This document shows positions 33,815 to 42,632 of a stretch of DNA of 64,000 nt, piece by piece. The stretch is from contig NZ_JBLZFZ010000003.1 in the NCBI RefSeq assembly GCF_050753385.1, positions 131,256-195,255 of the forward strand, read 5' to 3'. Origin of the DNA: Pantanalinema rosaneae (GTDB lineage: Bacteria > Cyanobacteriota > Cyanobacteriia > Leptolyngbyales > Leptolyngbyaceae). Numbering within the stretch: position 1 is the stretch's first letter; each line of letters begins with the position of its first letter. Position numbers and translations under genes: made by a program. The notes beneath the pieces were generated by a model. It was not told where the DNA came from and did not search any database. It saw only the letters and a list, made by a program, of their open reading frames with translations.

Positions 33815-35259
33815 GCAGATCTCCCATTCTTGGTAGGTGTGAGCGTTCTGATCAATACAGTTAGCGGCTTCGAGCTATGGGTAACTCGCTGAAGCATTCG
33901 AGCGATCGCCTGTTGATTCGCCTCAAATTTTGCAAACGAGGCAGGGGCAACTTCCAGAATTGCCTTAGTGCCTTGTAGCTTGGTCAAGCGCGCCTGAGTC
34001 AATAATTTCTGGGTTCCTGGTTTAGCCGAAGCTACAACTTTTTGCCAGAGAGTTGCTAAATCAGTAGGTTTGTGACCTGTGGTTGTCGAAGCTGGCTCAG
34101 AGATTGTTTTACGGCTGTGCCCATTTTTACCTGCTGCCTGCTTTGCCTCTGGAGAGCTGGAGGGGATCGATCTCAACATCGGCATCAAGTTCAGCAAACA
34201 CGTCTCTAGCCAGACAGCCGCGTTGGTTGTATTGCGAAGATAGATCTCGGCTTTCTGCAATTGAGCCAGAGATTGATTGAGTGCATCAAAATCCCAGTGA
34301 GTAGCAATTACCTTTAGTTGGTTGTAGTTGACAGGACTGGTGAGCAAGTCTGATGCTTTAGGAGCCGATTTGAGAATGAGCAGATCTCGGTAGGTTTGGA
34401 GTAAGCTGCTGAGGATCAGTTTGGGAGTTTTGCTAGAGTCTACCAGCGTTCGTGCCAATTTAAGGAGTTGAAATGTATCGTTGGTGGCGATCGCATCGAG
34501 TACTGCCAACAAGTCTGTTTCTGTCACTCCCCCGGTCATTTCAATCACATGGTTCGCGGTCACGGCTTCACCCAGCAGACTAACCTGCCCCAAAAGCTGA
34601 AGGGCATCTCGCAAGCCTCCCTCAGCAAAACGGGCGATCGCCATCAAAGCCTCATTCTCGACAGCGATCGCTTCAGCATCGGCAACCTCTTGCAAGTGTT
34701 GAGCGATCGTTTGAATGGAAAGCGCACGAAAATGAAACACCTGACAGCGACTCACAATCGTTGGCAGTACCTTATGCAGTTCTGTCGTACAAAGAATAAA
34801 GACTACATGAGGTGGCGGCTCCTCAATGCACTTCAGCAGAGCGTTTTGGGACTGGGTGGTTAATTGATGTGCTTCGTCAAGAATAAAAATCCGGTAGCGT
34901 CCCTGCACGGGTGTAAGGCTACTACGCTCAATTAAGGCACGGGCATCATCCACCCCATTATTGGAAGCTGCATCAATCTCACTGACATCCAGACTGTTGC
35001 TGGCTTCGATCAAGCGACAAGACTGACAGGTGCCGCAGGGTTCATCGGTAGGTCCGTCAAAACTCAGACAATTGAGAGACTTGGCAAAGATACGCGCAGT
35101 AGAGGTTTTACCAGTGCCTCTAGAACCTGTGAAGAGATACGCCGGGGCTATGTGCATCCGGTTGATGGCATTGGTCAAAGCGGTTTGGACGTAGGGTTGT
35201 CCAACCAGTTCTGCCAGGATTTTAGGGCGATATTTTTGGTGTAAGGCGTTAGTCGGCAT
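33811..35259 (-). CDS. dnaX: DNA polymerase III gamma/tau-type clamp loader ATPase
   Basis: 482 residues. Walker A is FTGSRGTGKTS at about 43-53; the four-cysteine zinc module runs through NCLSFDGPTDEPCGTCQSC; Walker B is FILDEAHQL; sensor 1 and the arginine finger lie in PTIVSRCQVFHF. A collar domain follows, then a short Pro/Ser/Lys-rich linker and a small C-terminal domain (ILEVAPASFAKFEANQQAIARML). The tail is shorter than full-length tau. It loads the clamp together with HolA, encoded next in the same unit. Divergent from cydA, 184 bases away. Confidence 0.93.
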   Translation of the reverse strand: MPTNALHQKYRPKILAELVGQPYVQTALTNAINRMHIAPAYLFTGSRGTGKTSTARIFAKSLNCLSFDGPTDEPCGTCQSCRLIEASNSLDVSEIDAASNNGVDDARALIERSSLTPVQGRYRIFILDEAHQLTTQSQNALLKCIEEPPPHVVFILCTTELHKVLPTIVSRCQVFHFRALSIQTIAQHLQEVADAEAIAVENEALMAIARFAEGGLRDALQLLGQVSLLGEAVTANHVIEMTGGVTETDLLAVLDAIATNDTFQLLKLARTLVDSSKTPKLILSSLLQTYRDLLILKSAPKASDLLTSPVNYNQLKVIATHWDFDALNQSLAQLQKAEIYLRNTTNAAVWLETCLLNLMPMLRSIPSSSPEAKQAAGKNGHSRKTISEPASTTTGHKPTDLATLWQKVVASAKPGTQKLLTQARLTKLQGTKAILEVAPASFAKFEANQQAIARMLQRVTHSSKPLTVLIRTLTPTKNGRSA

Positions 35260-35289
35260 GGTGATATCGGTTTAATCATCATGGCGATC

Positions 35290-35305
35290 GCCCCTAATCA
35301 GGGGC
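35290..35305. promoter_or_regulatory. Inverted repeat in the dnaX/cydA divergent spacer
   Basis: GCCCCT and AGGGGC pair around AATC. It lies 30 bases upstream of dnaX and about 140 upstream of cydA; a regulator site is possible. The rest of this spacer shows no clear motif. Confidence 0.3.
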
Positions 35306-35442
35306 AGCGATCCTGAAGTAAACCTTGAAATTATCGAGGTTTGACGCTCTGTCGCTTGCTTTGGGGCAGTTAAATCGCTACACCGTTGATATAGATACCT
35401 GCTTGAGGCTTGATTTATTTCTTTTGGATTTAATTTTTTGTC

Positions 35443-36888
35443 ATGATCGATTTGCTGTCCAATACGGTTGCACTGTCACGAATCCAATTTGCGCTAACTG
35501 CAATTTTTCATATGCTGTGGCCCGTCTTGACAACCGGGATGGGAATTTATTTGGTAATTATTGAAGGGCTGTGGTTAAAAACGCGCAACTTGGATTACTA
35601 TCACCATGCTCGGTTTTGGTCGAAGATCTACGTCCTTAACTTTGGGATTGGCGTAGCCTCCGGGCTACCAATGGCATTTCAGTTCGGCTTAAATTGGGCA
35701 CCGTTTTCGGAAGCCGTCGGTGATTTTTTTGGCACCGTCCTGGGATTTGAAGGCACGATGGCGTTTATGTTAGAGGCAAGTTTCCTCGGCATTATGCTGT
35801 TTGGCTGGGAACGGGTGCCCCCGGTCATTCACTTAATTTCCACGATCCTGGTTGCCTTTGGCGCAAATTTATCCACCTTTTGGATCTTGTCAGCCAATTC
35901 CTGGCTCCAAACCCCTGCCGGTGGAACATTTGTCAACGGTAAATTTGTCGTCCAAGATTACTTCCAGGCGATCGCTAATCCGTTTATGGTCAATAGTTTC
36001 CTCCATATGTTTTTCGCGACTTTGGAGACTTCACTCTTTGTGATTGGTGGCATTAGTGCCTGGTATATCTTGAAGCAGCGGCAGCCTGAATTCTTTGCTA
36101 AGTCCCTAAAAGTGATTTTGGCTGTACTCATTCTCGTCGCTCCCCTGCAAGTCTTTGTTGGACATTTGAGTGCAGAGCAGGTCTATCACTACCAGCCTGC
36201 TAAGCTGGCGGCGATGGAAGCCCAGTGGGAGACTGTTCCGGCGGGTCAGCCTGCGGATTGGAGTCTGGTGGCGTTGCCCAATGATCAAGCCGAGCAGAAT
36301 GATTGGGAGGTAAAAATCCCTGGGGCGTTGAGCTATCTCTTAGAACTCAAACCCACGCTGGATCAACCTGTCAAAGGCTTAAGGGAATGGCAACCGGAAA
36401 ATCGTCCTCACATGGTGGGTTTGATTTACTATTCCTTCCGCATCATGGTGGCGATCGGATTATTTTTTGCCGCCCTCATGGGGATCAGTGTGCTCCAGTG
36501 GCTGCGCGGAAAGTTTGCCGCAGAGGCGATCGCCCAACAAAAATGGCTGATGCGTGCCTGGGTCCTGGCGGCTCCATTGGGCTATTTAGCCGTTGAAACG
36601 GGCTGGATTGTCCGCTGTGTTGGACGACAACCCTGGATCGTTTACGGGGAACTCCGCACGGTTGACTCTGCCTCCAATTTACCCGCTGGTGAAGTCCTGT
36701 TCTCGTTGCTTGGTTTGACCAGCCTGTATCTGGTGTTTTTCATAGCCGCGCTGTACTTTGGTAGTCGGATTGTGCGAAAAGGTCCCAATCTAGAATTACC
36801 TGCTCCAGTATTTGGGAATCAACCCAAACTGGGGATCGAGCCAGCTCAACATGAACCTGATCACCGCCCTGCGGAGGCGCAACAGTAG
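35443..36888 (+). CDS. cydA: Cytochrome bd quinol oxidase subunit I
   Basis: 481 residues, with nine or so membrane helices. Haem ligands can be placed by comparison with E. coli: His23 (FHMLWP), His188 (FLHMFFATLE) and Met335 (FRIM). The conserved acidic pair is E103 and E111 (GFEGTMAFMLEAS). The Q-loop is short, as in the cyanide-insensitive type. The GRQPW motif is present at 394-398, but the residue three places before its Arg, Glu445 in E. coli and a haem b595 ligand, is Cys392 here (GWIVRCVGRQPW). The enzyme oxidises quinol and reduces oxygen in the membrane. cydB follows after nine bases with a good ribosome site. Confidence 0.95.
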   Translation: MIDLLSNTVALSRIQFALTAIFHMLWPVLTTGMGIYLVIIEGLWLKTRNLDYYHHARFWSKIYVLNFGIGVASGLPMAFQFGLNWAPFSEAVGDFFGTVLGFEGTMAFMLEASFLGIMLFGWERVPPVIHLISTILVAFGANLSTFWILSANSWLQTPAGGTFVNGKFVVQDYFQAIANPFMVNSFLHMFFATLETSLFVIGGISAWYILKQRQPEFFAKSLKVILAVLILVAPLQVFVGHLSAEQVYHYQPAKLAAMEAQWETVPAGQPADWSLVALPNDQAEQNDWEVKIPGALSYLLELKPTLDQPVKGLREWQPENRPHMVGLIYYSFRIMVAIGLFFAALMGISVLQWLRGKFAAEAIAQQKWLMRAWVLAAPLGYLAVETGWIVRCVGRQPWIVYGELRTVDSASNLPAGEVLFSLLGLTSLYLVFFIAALYFGSRIVRKGPNLELPAPVFGNQPKLGIEPAQHEPDHRPAEAQQ

Positions 36889-36897
36889 GAGGCAAGC

Positions 36898-37902
36898 ATG
36901 GAACCTTTACAGCAGTTTTTGCCTCAAGTCTGGTTTTTTATTCTGGGCTTGTTTTTATTTCTCTATGTCCTGCTGGATGGTTTTGATCTGGGGGTTGGGA
37001 TTCTCTCCCTTACTGCCACCAATGAGGACCGGCGCAGTATCTTGATGACTAGTTTGGGTAATGTGTGGGATGCCAATGAGACCTGGCTAATTTTGATGGG
37101 CGGTTCGCTGTTTGGGGCATTTCCCCTGGCCTATGCCACCATTTTGAATGCCTTGTACCTCCCTGCGGTCATTATGGTCGTGGGCTTAATTCTGCGAGCC
37201 GTTTCGTTTGAATTTCGGGAAAATGCCGATCGCAAATTCATCTGGAATATTGCCTTTGGTGTCGGAAGTTTCTTGGCGGCATTAGGGCAGGGTTTTGCAT
37301 TGGGCAGTGTGTTTGAAGGCATTACGGTAGATGCGTCCGGACATTTTGCGGGTGGAATTTGGGATTGGTTGACCTGGCGCTCGGTCGTGGTGGCGCTGAC
37401 CTTGATTCAGGCGTATGTGTTGGTCGGCTCGGCTTACCTGATCTTGAAAACTTCTGGAGAATTGCAAGAAACCCATTACAAAACGGCGACGATCGCTGCC
37501 TGGACAACCTTTGCGGGTGCAGTTTTCATTACCATCAGCACTCCAGCTTTTTCAGAACAGGCGCGATCGCAGTTGTTCACGGCACCGCTGGTGTATATCT
37601 TTGGCTTAATTCCCCTCTTAGGTGTTTTACTCATTGGTCTGCTGTTGCAGAGCTTGAAACGGCGGGAAGAAGTGACACCACTGATCTGGACATTTCTGCT
37701 ATTCTCGCTCTCATTTATCGGATTGGGGTTTGTTATTTTCCCTAAAATCATTCCCCCCAGCATCACCATCTATCAAGCCGCTGCTTCTCCCAGTTCGCTC
37801 GTTTTTATGCTGACCTTTATTGGCTTTTTGATTCCAATTCTGTTGGCTTACACAATTTATAACTATGTCGTGTTTCGCGGCAAAGTTGCAGGCGATTATT
37901 AG
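36898..37902 (+). CDS. cydB: Cytochrome bd quinol oxidase subunit II
   Basis: 334 residues with about eight membrane segments. The start FLFLYVLLDGFDLGVGIL and the segment GNVWDANETWLILMGGSLFGAFP are typical CydB. It pairs with CydA to form the oxidase; the gene has GGAGG before the ATG and lies nine bases after cydA, so they are one operon. No separate small subunit gene (CydX-like) is evident downstream. Confidence 0.95.
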   Translation: MEPLQQFLPQVWFFILGLFLFLYVLLDGFDLGVGILSLTATNEDRRSILMTSLGNVWDANETWLILMGGSLFGAFPLAYATILNALYLPAVIMVVGLILRAVSFEFRENADRKFIWNIAFGVGSFLAALGQGFALGSVFEGITVDASGHFAGGIWDWLTWRSVVVALTLIQAYVLVGSAYLILKTSGELQETHYKTATIAAWTTFAGAVFITISTPAFSEQARSQLFTAPLVYIFGLIPLLGVLLIGLLLQSLKRREEVTPLIWTFLLFSLSFIGLGFVIFPKIIPPSITIYQAAASPSSLVFMLTFIGFLIPILLAYTIYNYVVFRGKVAGDY

Positions 37903-37917
37903 AGCCTGAAAGCAGTT

Positions 37918-38349
37918 TTATGGAAACTGCTTCATGCCAAATTCCGAGGGACGACGCTTTACAGCCGTGAATGCCTGTATCGGAGACATTTGTGGCACAT
38001 GACAAAACCAATGCTCAGTTGGCATTGCTTGGGGATCATCGGGGATAAACTGATCACTCCAGACAATTACAGCGATGAATTCTTGGCGAGGATGATAGCT
38101 TGCCAAGAGCGTAATCAGCTCTTTTTGCTGTTGCTCATAGGCTGCATCCACTGATGGGAAAGAAGCGGAGTGATTGTCTTTGGCACAATACTGAATTCTG
38201 ACTCGATCCATCGTTGTCGCTGAATTTAATACCAGAGCGACAAATATATAGCCTCGACCCTGATTTTGAAAGCCCTTCCAGGCAATCGCAGCCAGGATTG
38301 TTTCATAACTGTTCAATACTTGAACGGCTAAATTGTGTCGCCTTTGCAT
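37918..38349 (-). CDS. Hypothetical protein, function unknown
   Basis: About 143 residues from ATG 38349; a TTG at 38367 would add six. It has the look of a small alpha/beta protein (GYIFVALVLNSATTMDRVRIQYC, EFIAVIVWSDQFIP). No known motif or signal peptide. It converges with cydB, 15 bases apart, and follows the TPR gene on the same strand by 44 bases, so it may be in that transcript. Confidence 0.6.
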   Translation of the reverse strand: MQRRHNLAVQVLNSYETILAAIAWKGFQNQGRGYIFVALVLNSATTMDRVRIQYCAKDNHSASFPSVDAAYEQQQKELITLLASYHPRQEFIAVIVWSDQFIPDDPQAMPTEHWFCHVPQMSPIQAFTAVKRRPSEFGMKQFP

Positions 38350-38393
38350 TTCTTCAGGTAATATCAACGGCGTAATCGTCCTCTCCTTACGAC

Positions 38394-39308
38394 TTATCCA
38401 ATGGTGGACGGAGAAGCTTGGATTTTGTGGAGCAGATTGAGGGTCTGTCGATGGGCAGTGACGTTCCCTTGACTCAGGAACTGTTGAGCCGCCTGACGCA
38501 GATTCGCGATCGCTTTGTCCTGCTCTCCTAACTGATGCTGAATTAGCCCACGATTAAGATACGCCTGAGCATAGTCCGGATCAATCACCGTAACCTGACT
38601 AAAATCTTCTAGAGCCGCAGTTTCATTCCCCAAACGATGATAGGCGCAGCCCCGATTAAACAAAGCTCTGGCATCACTGGCATGATAGTGAATCGCTTGA
38701 GTTAAAGCCGCGATCGCCTCTCGATCTTGACCCAACATCAAGTAAGCCACTCCTTGATCGTTATAAATCAAAGTAAGGGACGCGGTATCGAGGGAGGAAA
38801 CTTGTCGTAAGGCTTCACCATAGTCTACAACCGCTTCTCGATACTGACCTTGCTCGACGTATGCCAGCCCCCGATTGTAGTGCGCCCGATGGTCATGGGG
38901 TTTGATTTGAAGCAATTGGGTGAAGTCGGCGATTGCTGTTGCGTATTCCCCTAGTCGATAGTGGGCGAGTCCTCGGTTTAGGTAGGCTTCGGCATTATTA
39001 GAAGTCAATGCGATCGCTGTTGTGCAATCTGCGATCGCACTTGGATAATTTTGCAATTCAATATAACTTAAACAGCGATTTCCATAGGCTGCGCTGTAGT
39101 TCTCATTTTCTTGAATCGCCTTAGAAAAGGCTTCAACAGCAACGGAATAGTTTCCGTCATTGAATAAAGCAACGCCTTCCTGAAAATAGAGTTTTTCAGG
39201 ACTTGGAATGCTTTGAGATGTGGCTGCAAATACAGGTGACACCATCAGCAACAGCGAAATACTCACTGCAACCAAAAAACTGAGTATAGGCTGATAGAGG
39301 TGGATCAT
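38394..39308 (-). CDS. Exported TPR-repeat protein
   Basis: 304 residues. A signal peptide ends near VSPVFAA. About seven tetratricopeptide repeats follow, each about 34 residues and easily seen in blocks such as AEAYLNRGLAHYRLGEYATAI and RAHYNRGLAYVEQGQYREAV. Such proteins are binding scaffolds in the periplasm or thylakoid lumen. No partner domain is attached. Probably cotranscribed with the gene at 37918-38349. Confidence 0.85.
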   Translation of the reverse strand: MIHLYQPILSFLVAVSISLLLMVSPVFAATSQSIPSPEKLYFQEGVALFNDGNYSVAVEAFSKAIQENENYSAAYGNRCLSYIELQNYPSAIADCTTAIALTSNNAEAYLNRGLAHYRLGEYATAIADFTQLLQIKPHDHRAHYNRGLAYVEQGQYREAVVDYGEALRQVSSLDTASLTLIYNDQGVAYLMLGQDREAIAALTQAIHYHASDARALFNRGCAYHRLGNETAALEDFSQVTVIDPDYAQAYLNRGLIQHQLGEQDKAIANLRQAAQQFLSQGNVTAHRQTLNLLHKIQASPSTIG

Positions 39309-39401
39309 TTCCGTGCGTTCATCTTTGCATTCAAAGCAATCTCAAAGGCGAAGGAGATGATGCATTGGCTCCCCCATCATCTCCGCATCCTGATTCCTTC
39401 C

Positions 39402-39989
39402 TTAATGAGGGCGTGATACTACAAAATCACGTCTGAATGATGCAATTAGCCACTGTCCAACCGTGAGAGTGATTGCCCAAAATAACTCTTTACTGAACAT
39501 CCAACCAAAGACTTCAAATGTTAACCCATAGCCTCCCAAAGTATTCCAGAATACCGTGTGCAGCACTTCAACGATCATCAGCCCCAATAAACTCACCACG
39601 CTAACCCAAAGTAGATGTTCAAGGGGTGACTTTTGCATCAGCTTGGGCTTAATCGCGGCTAATCCCGTGGTCAAAACAATGCCCAACCCTGTAATCAACA
39701 TCCAGATAAGGGATGCTATAAGGCCTGAATGGTTCGGGTCTCTGTAAATCTGAATCGAGTTGACAAACCAAACTAAGGTCATCACTCCGATCGCACGTTT
39801 AGGCAATAGTGTTGTTCCAGCAACAGCAGCTAACCCGACTAGAGGTGGATGAGAATCAATAATGCTAAGGATGATGCCAATCCCAATGAAAAGCAAAGAC
39901 CAGAGCTGTTTGGGTGAATTCATCACAAAGTCTCCCCACTCTTGGGTTTCAGAAAGTGAGGTAGGGGGTAACACAGAAGAAAATTTCAT
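39402..39989 (-). CDS. Multi-pass membrane protein, function unknown
   Basis: 195 residues from ATG 39989, preceded by AAAGGAGCCTGA. About five membrane helices (LWSLLFIGIGIILSII, LIASLIWMLITGLGIVLTTGLAAI, LLWVSVVSLLGLMIVEVLHTVF and others). No transport signature. The spacer that follows, shared with the plus-strand repeat-protein gene, holds several GACA/TGTC dyads, so both may answer to one repressor. Confidence 0.65.
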   Translation of the reverse strand: MKFSSVLPPTSLSETQEWGDFVMNSPKQLWSLLFIGIGIILSIIDSHPPLVGLAAVAGTTLLPKRAIGVMTLVWFVNSIQIYRDPNHSGLIASLIWMLITGLGIVLTTGLAAIKPKLMQKSPLEHLLWVSVVSLLGLMIVEVLHTVFWNTLGGYGLTFEVFGWMFSKELFWAITLTVGQWLIASFRRDFVVSRPH

Positions 39990-40117
39990 TCAGGCTCCTT
40001 TGAGGAAATTGACACATCGTGTACCACCCTAACTGCGTCGATTAATTTCTATCTGTACTTTAGAAAAAGGTACCTTCGCTTAAGATGACCAATCAATATG
40101 GATTCGTCAAAAGACTG

Positions 40118-40190
40118 ATTGTCAAACATGACAATATATTTACAAGACAAAATTTAGCAAGACAAATCTGAGTCAGTATGACACTTTGTC
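40118..40190. promoter_or_regulatory. GACA/TGTC dyads in a divergent promoter
   Basis: ATTGTCA and TGACAAT form a perfect dyad at 40118-40135 with a four-base centre, and GACA-CTT-TGTC stands at 40180-40190. Several more GACAAA or TTTGTC units lie between. BlaI/CopY-family repressors bind ACA/TGT-type dyads, and an M56 protease gene is close by. The regulator is not known. Confidence 0.5.
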
Positions 40191-40260
40191 TTTTGACAAA
40201 CTTGAATCAGGCTTGTAAGTTAATCCAGGCCAACTCTGTTTAAGTTTTAGGCTGAATTGT

Positions 40261-40590
40261 ATGACTCGTGAACAACCGAAATCCAAGCGGTTAAAGCTTG
40301 TTGAGATAGGCATTGCACCTCACGATGGTATTTTCTCAATCGGAGTTTCTCCTCATGGATTAATTTCAATCGGTGCCATTCCTCATGGATTGATTTCGAT
40401 TGGGTTTGTCCCAATGGGTGTCATTTCGATTGGGTTTGTCTCAATGGGGCTGTTCAGTGCCGGAATCATCACAATGGGATTAGCCAGTTTCGGCAAAGTC
40501 AATATGAGCTTAAAACCGCTTAATCCAGTTGAGATGCAGCAGCAACCCTCGGAGACAGAGATGAGTCCTCATCATCATATGTCTCACTAA
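40261..40590 (+). CDS. Small decapeptide-repeat protein with His/Met-rich end
   Basis: 109 residues. The centre (about 16-77) is a run of about six ten-residue units of the form IG-x-x-P-(H/M)-G-(L/V)-I-S, for example SPHGLISIGAIPHGLISIG. The regular spacing suggests a small beta-solenoid or a membrane-associated sheet. The last residues are MSPHHHMSH, a likely metal-binding end. No signal peptide. It is preceded by GACA/TGTC dyads and followed by the M56 protease on the other strand. A role in copper sensing or buffering would fit the neighbours but is inference. Confidence 0.65.
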   Translation: MTREQPKSKRLKLVEIGIAPHDGIFSIGVSPHGLISIGAIPHGLISIGFVPMGVISIGFVSMGLFSAGIITMGLASFGKVNMSLKPLNPVEMQQQPSETEMSPHHHMSH

Positions 40591-40605
40591 TAAAGATAGG
40601 TCTCA

Positions 40606-41460
40606 CTAAAAAGCTGCATAGAAATGACAAACAATTGCAAGGAACGGAATTAGCATCGGCAACAGTGCGCCCCATAGTTTCCAGCTAGACAGATTTATCG
40701 AGGTGGGTTCGCTGAGGAGTGCTTCAATTCTTTGAACCAAACGACCTTGAGAGGAAGCCTGATTAAACGCAATATAGCCATCTTCAGGCAATAGAGGTGT
40801 ATTTTGAGCCACCAAAACTAATGCTTCCGCCAGCAAGAGAGGATTGGTTTGCAGCGCAGCGTATTGATCGGCTCGCAATTCTCGTAACAACAGAAGCTCT
40901 TGCCAGATTGCTTCTGTTTCAGGTAGCCAACTTGTTGTTCGACGCACCCACCCTAGCCAGAAGAACCAGAATGTATCTCGGTAGTGAGAGTGTGCTTGTT
41001 CGTGGGCGAGAACCGCTTCAAGATGGCACGGTTCTAGAACAGTGAATAATCCTGTGCTAACCACCAGTAGCGGTCGCCAGAACCCGATTTGAGCACTGTA
41101 GGGCATAGAAAAATTAACAATCCGAGCGGTTGCAGTATACAGATTCATTTCAGGATAGAGATTCACCTGTTGAAGCATCCGTTTTCCACGCTGCATCAGA
41201 TGCAACCAAAGCAGTAATGCCCATCCCAAAAAGACAACACAAACCGCGCAGCTCAACTTTTTGTCCCATGACCAGATCACAGAATAACTCAACATCTGCA
41301 AAGGAATCGAGATCGCAGTTGTCAAGAGTAGCAATGGAGGTAAAAGAAATTGCCTCAAGGCAGAGTACCAGCGATCGCCCCATTGCCCGTTTGACTCAAT
41401 CCAAGTCATCCGCAGGAGCCAAGCCGATCCAACCGTGATCAGGAGTATCAATAGAGCCAT
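40606..41460 (-). CDS. BlaR1/PetP-like M56 membrane metalloprotease
   Basis: 284 residues from ATG 41460; a TTG at 41484 adds eight. Membrane helices at the start and end flank the peptidase, which has the zinc motif HEQAH in LEAVLAHEQAHSHYRD and the third ligand in LRELRADQYAA. In the M56 family, proteases of this type cut a BlaI/CopY-type repressor; in Synechocystis the pair PetP-PetR controls plastocyanin and cytochrome c6 by copper. Here no BlaI-type gene lies next to it, although matching dyads do. No sensor domain is fused. Confidence 0.85.
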   Translation of the reverse strand: MALLILLITVGSAWLLRMTWIESNGQWGDRWYSALRQFLLPPLLLLTTAISIPLQMLSYSVIWSWDKKLSCAVCVVFLGWALLLWLHLMQRGKRMLQQVNLYPEMNLYTATARIVNFSMPYSAQIGFWRPLLVVSTGLFTVLEPCHLEAVLAHEQAHSHYRDTFWFFWLGWVRRTTSWLPETEAIWQELLLLRELRADQYAALQTNPLLLAEALVLVAQNTPLLPEDGYIAFNQASSQGRLVQRIEALLSEPTSINLSSWKLWGALLPMLIPFLAIVCHFYAAF

Positions 41461-41730
41461 GGCAATCTTTCTGCGAGTCAGCAAGGTTGCTTGCCGCTTG
41501 AGAGGGGTGAAACCTAGAGCTAAATCAAATACTAAACAGCAAAACTATCTCAGTCATATTGAAGAAATTGACTTTCAATCAATTATGACTCTCAGTTCAA
41601 TAACTGAAATGATTTTGACTTGAAGCTGTTATCTTAAATGCTTGCTCTGAGATGTCAAACAAACAGCTTTAACTTCTATGCAACTTTTAATTTAGACTCA
41701 AAATTAATCAAAGATTTATAGGGATGTCAA

Positions 41731-41767
41731 AAGACAATCTGTCTTACATAAGTTTGACAGATTGTCA
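41731..41767. promoter_or_regulatory. Twin GACA-N3-TGTC operators
   Basis: AAGACA-ATC-TGTCTT at 41731-41745 is a perfect dyad, and TGACA-GAT-TGTCA at 41755-41767 is a second one, 24 bases on. They lie in the 674-base stretch between the M56 gene and the oxidase operon, and match GACA-CTT-TGTC at 40180-40190. A BlaI/CopY-type repressor is the natural candidate. Confidence 0.6.
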
Positions 41768-41977
41768 TACTTTCAAACATGAGATCGAGTCTTAAAAGAA
41801 TCCTAAGAACCCATCTAGAAAGGGGGTTTACTGAGTAAGCTGCGGAAGAGTCAAACTACTTTAGACTATTTCAATCGCAGTCTAAAGTGACGATTGGCTC
41901 CCTCCAAAACAATGGAGTTCTTGTCGATTTTTAGTTTGACTAACCAAGAGGATAAGAGATAGGGGGCTGTAGCGAAT

Positions 41978-42094
41978 ATGGAAAATGTTGCAGGTGAGCA
42001 GGTTTTTACGATTCTAGTCCTTACCACGCTAGACTTTGTAATTTTTATTGAGTTGCTTTCAATGATACAGACTGATCTTTGTTTCGCGTTTTAG
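41978..42094 (+). other. Possible 38-residue hydrophobic reading frame
   Basis: ATG at 41978, 13 bases after AGGGGG, gives MENVAGEQVFTILVLTTL and a further hydrophobic run ending in FCFAF-like residues. It lies just before the oxidase operon. It could be a leader or small membrane subunit, or chance. The remainder of 41461-42134 shows only the two dyads described above and no other gene. Confidence 0.2.
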
Positions 42095-42134
42095 CTTTAT
42101 CCTCAGTAGCGTTTTGCCGCTCTTCATTTTAACT

Positions 42135-42632
42135 ATGCTGGAGTATCTTCCCCCACTTAATGATCACAACCTGCCTTATCCCGATACGATGCATCCGATC
42201 GTCGTGCATTTCGTGATTGCAATGGTGTTATTCGCGGTGTTCTGCGATGTTCTGGGCTATTTCACCCGCAACATCCGTTTTTACGAGGTGAGTTGGTGGA
42301 ACTTATTTTTTGCAACCATCTCGATCTTTATTGCGATCATCTTTGGGCAAATTGAGGCAGGATTAGCAGAACCTTACGCCGCCGCCGAGTCAACCCTGAA
42401 TTTGCATACGCTGTTGGGCTGGTCACTCTCTGGCATCATTGCCGCGATCACAGCATGGCGGTATGTCTTACGCTCTCGCAATCCGAAGGAGTTACCCATC
42501 CCATTTTTAGGGGTGGGCATTGTATTAGTAGGGATAGTTTGTGTTCAGGTTTATTTGGGGGATCTTCTGGTCTGGGTTTACGGACTGCATACAGTGCCAG
42601 TGGTGGAAGCAATGAAGCAGGGGGTGCTGTAG
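42135..42632 (+). CDS. DUF2231 membrane protein (first copy)
   Basis: About 165 residues from ATG 42135; the frame extends to a TTG at 42114. Four or five membrane helices. The start contains LPYPDTMHPIVVHF, with His20 and His25, a pattern that repeats in the next gene, and HTLLGW further on. DUF2231 genes commonly precede the alternative oxidase genes in cyanobacteria. The paired histidines could bind haem or a metal, but this is not established. Confidence 0.85.
   Translation: MLEYLPPLNDHNLPYPDTMHPIVVHFVIAMVLFAVFCDVLGYFTRNIRFYEVSWWNLFFATISIFIAIIFGQIEAGLAEPYAAAESTLNLHTLLGWSLSGIIAAITAWRYVLRSRNPKELPIPFLGVGIVLVGIVCVQVYLGDLLVWVYGLHTVPVVEAMKQGVL

Noticed and set aside
42455..42631. Longer N-terminus for the second DUF2231 protein
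   Set aside because: It overlaps the first copy for about 180 bases with a non-family sequence; GTG 42632 is coupled to the upstream stop.
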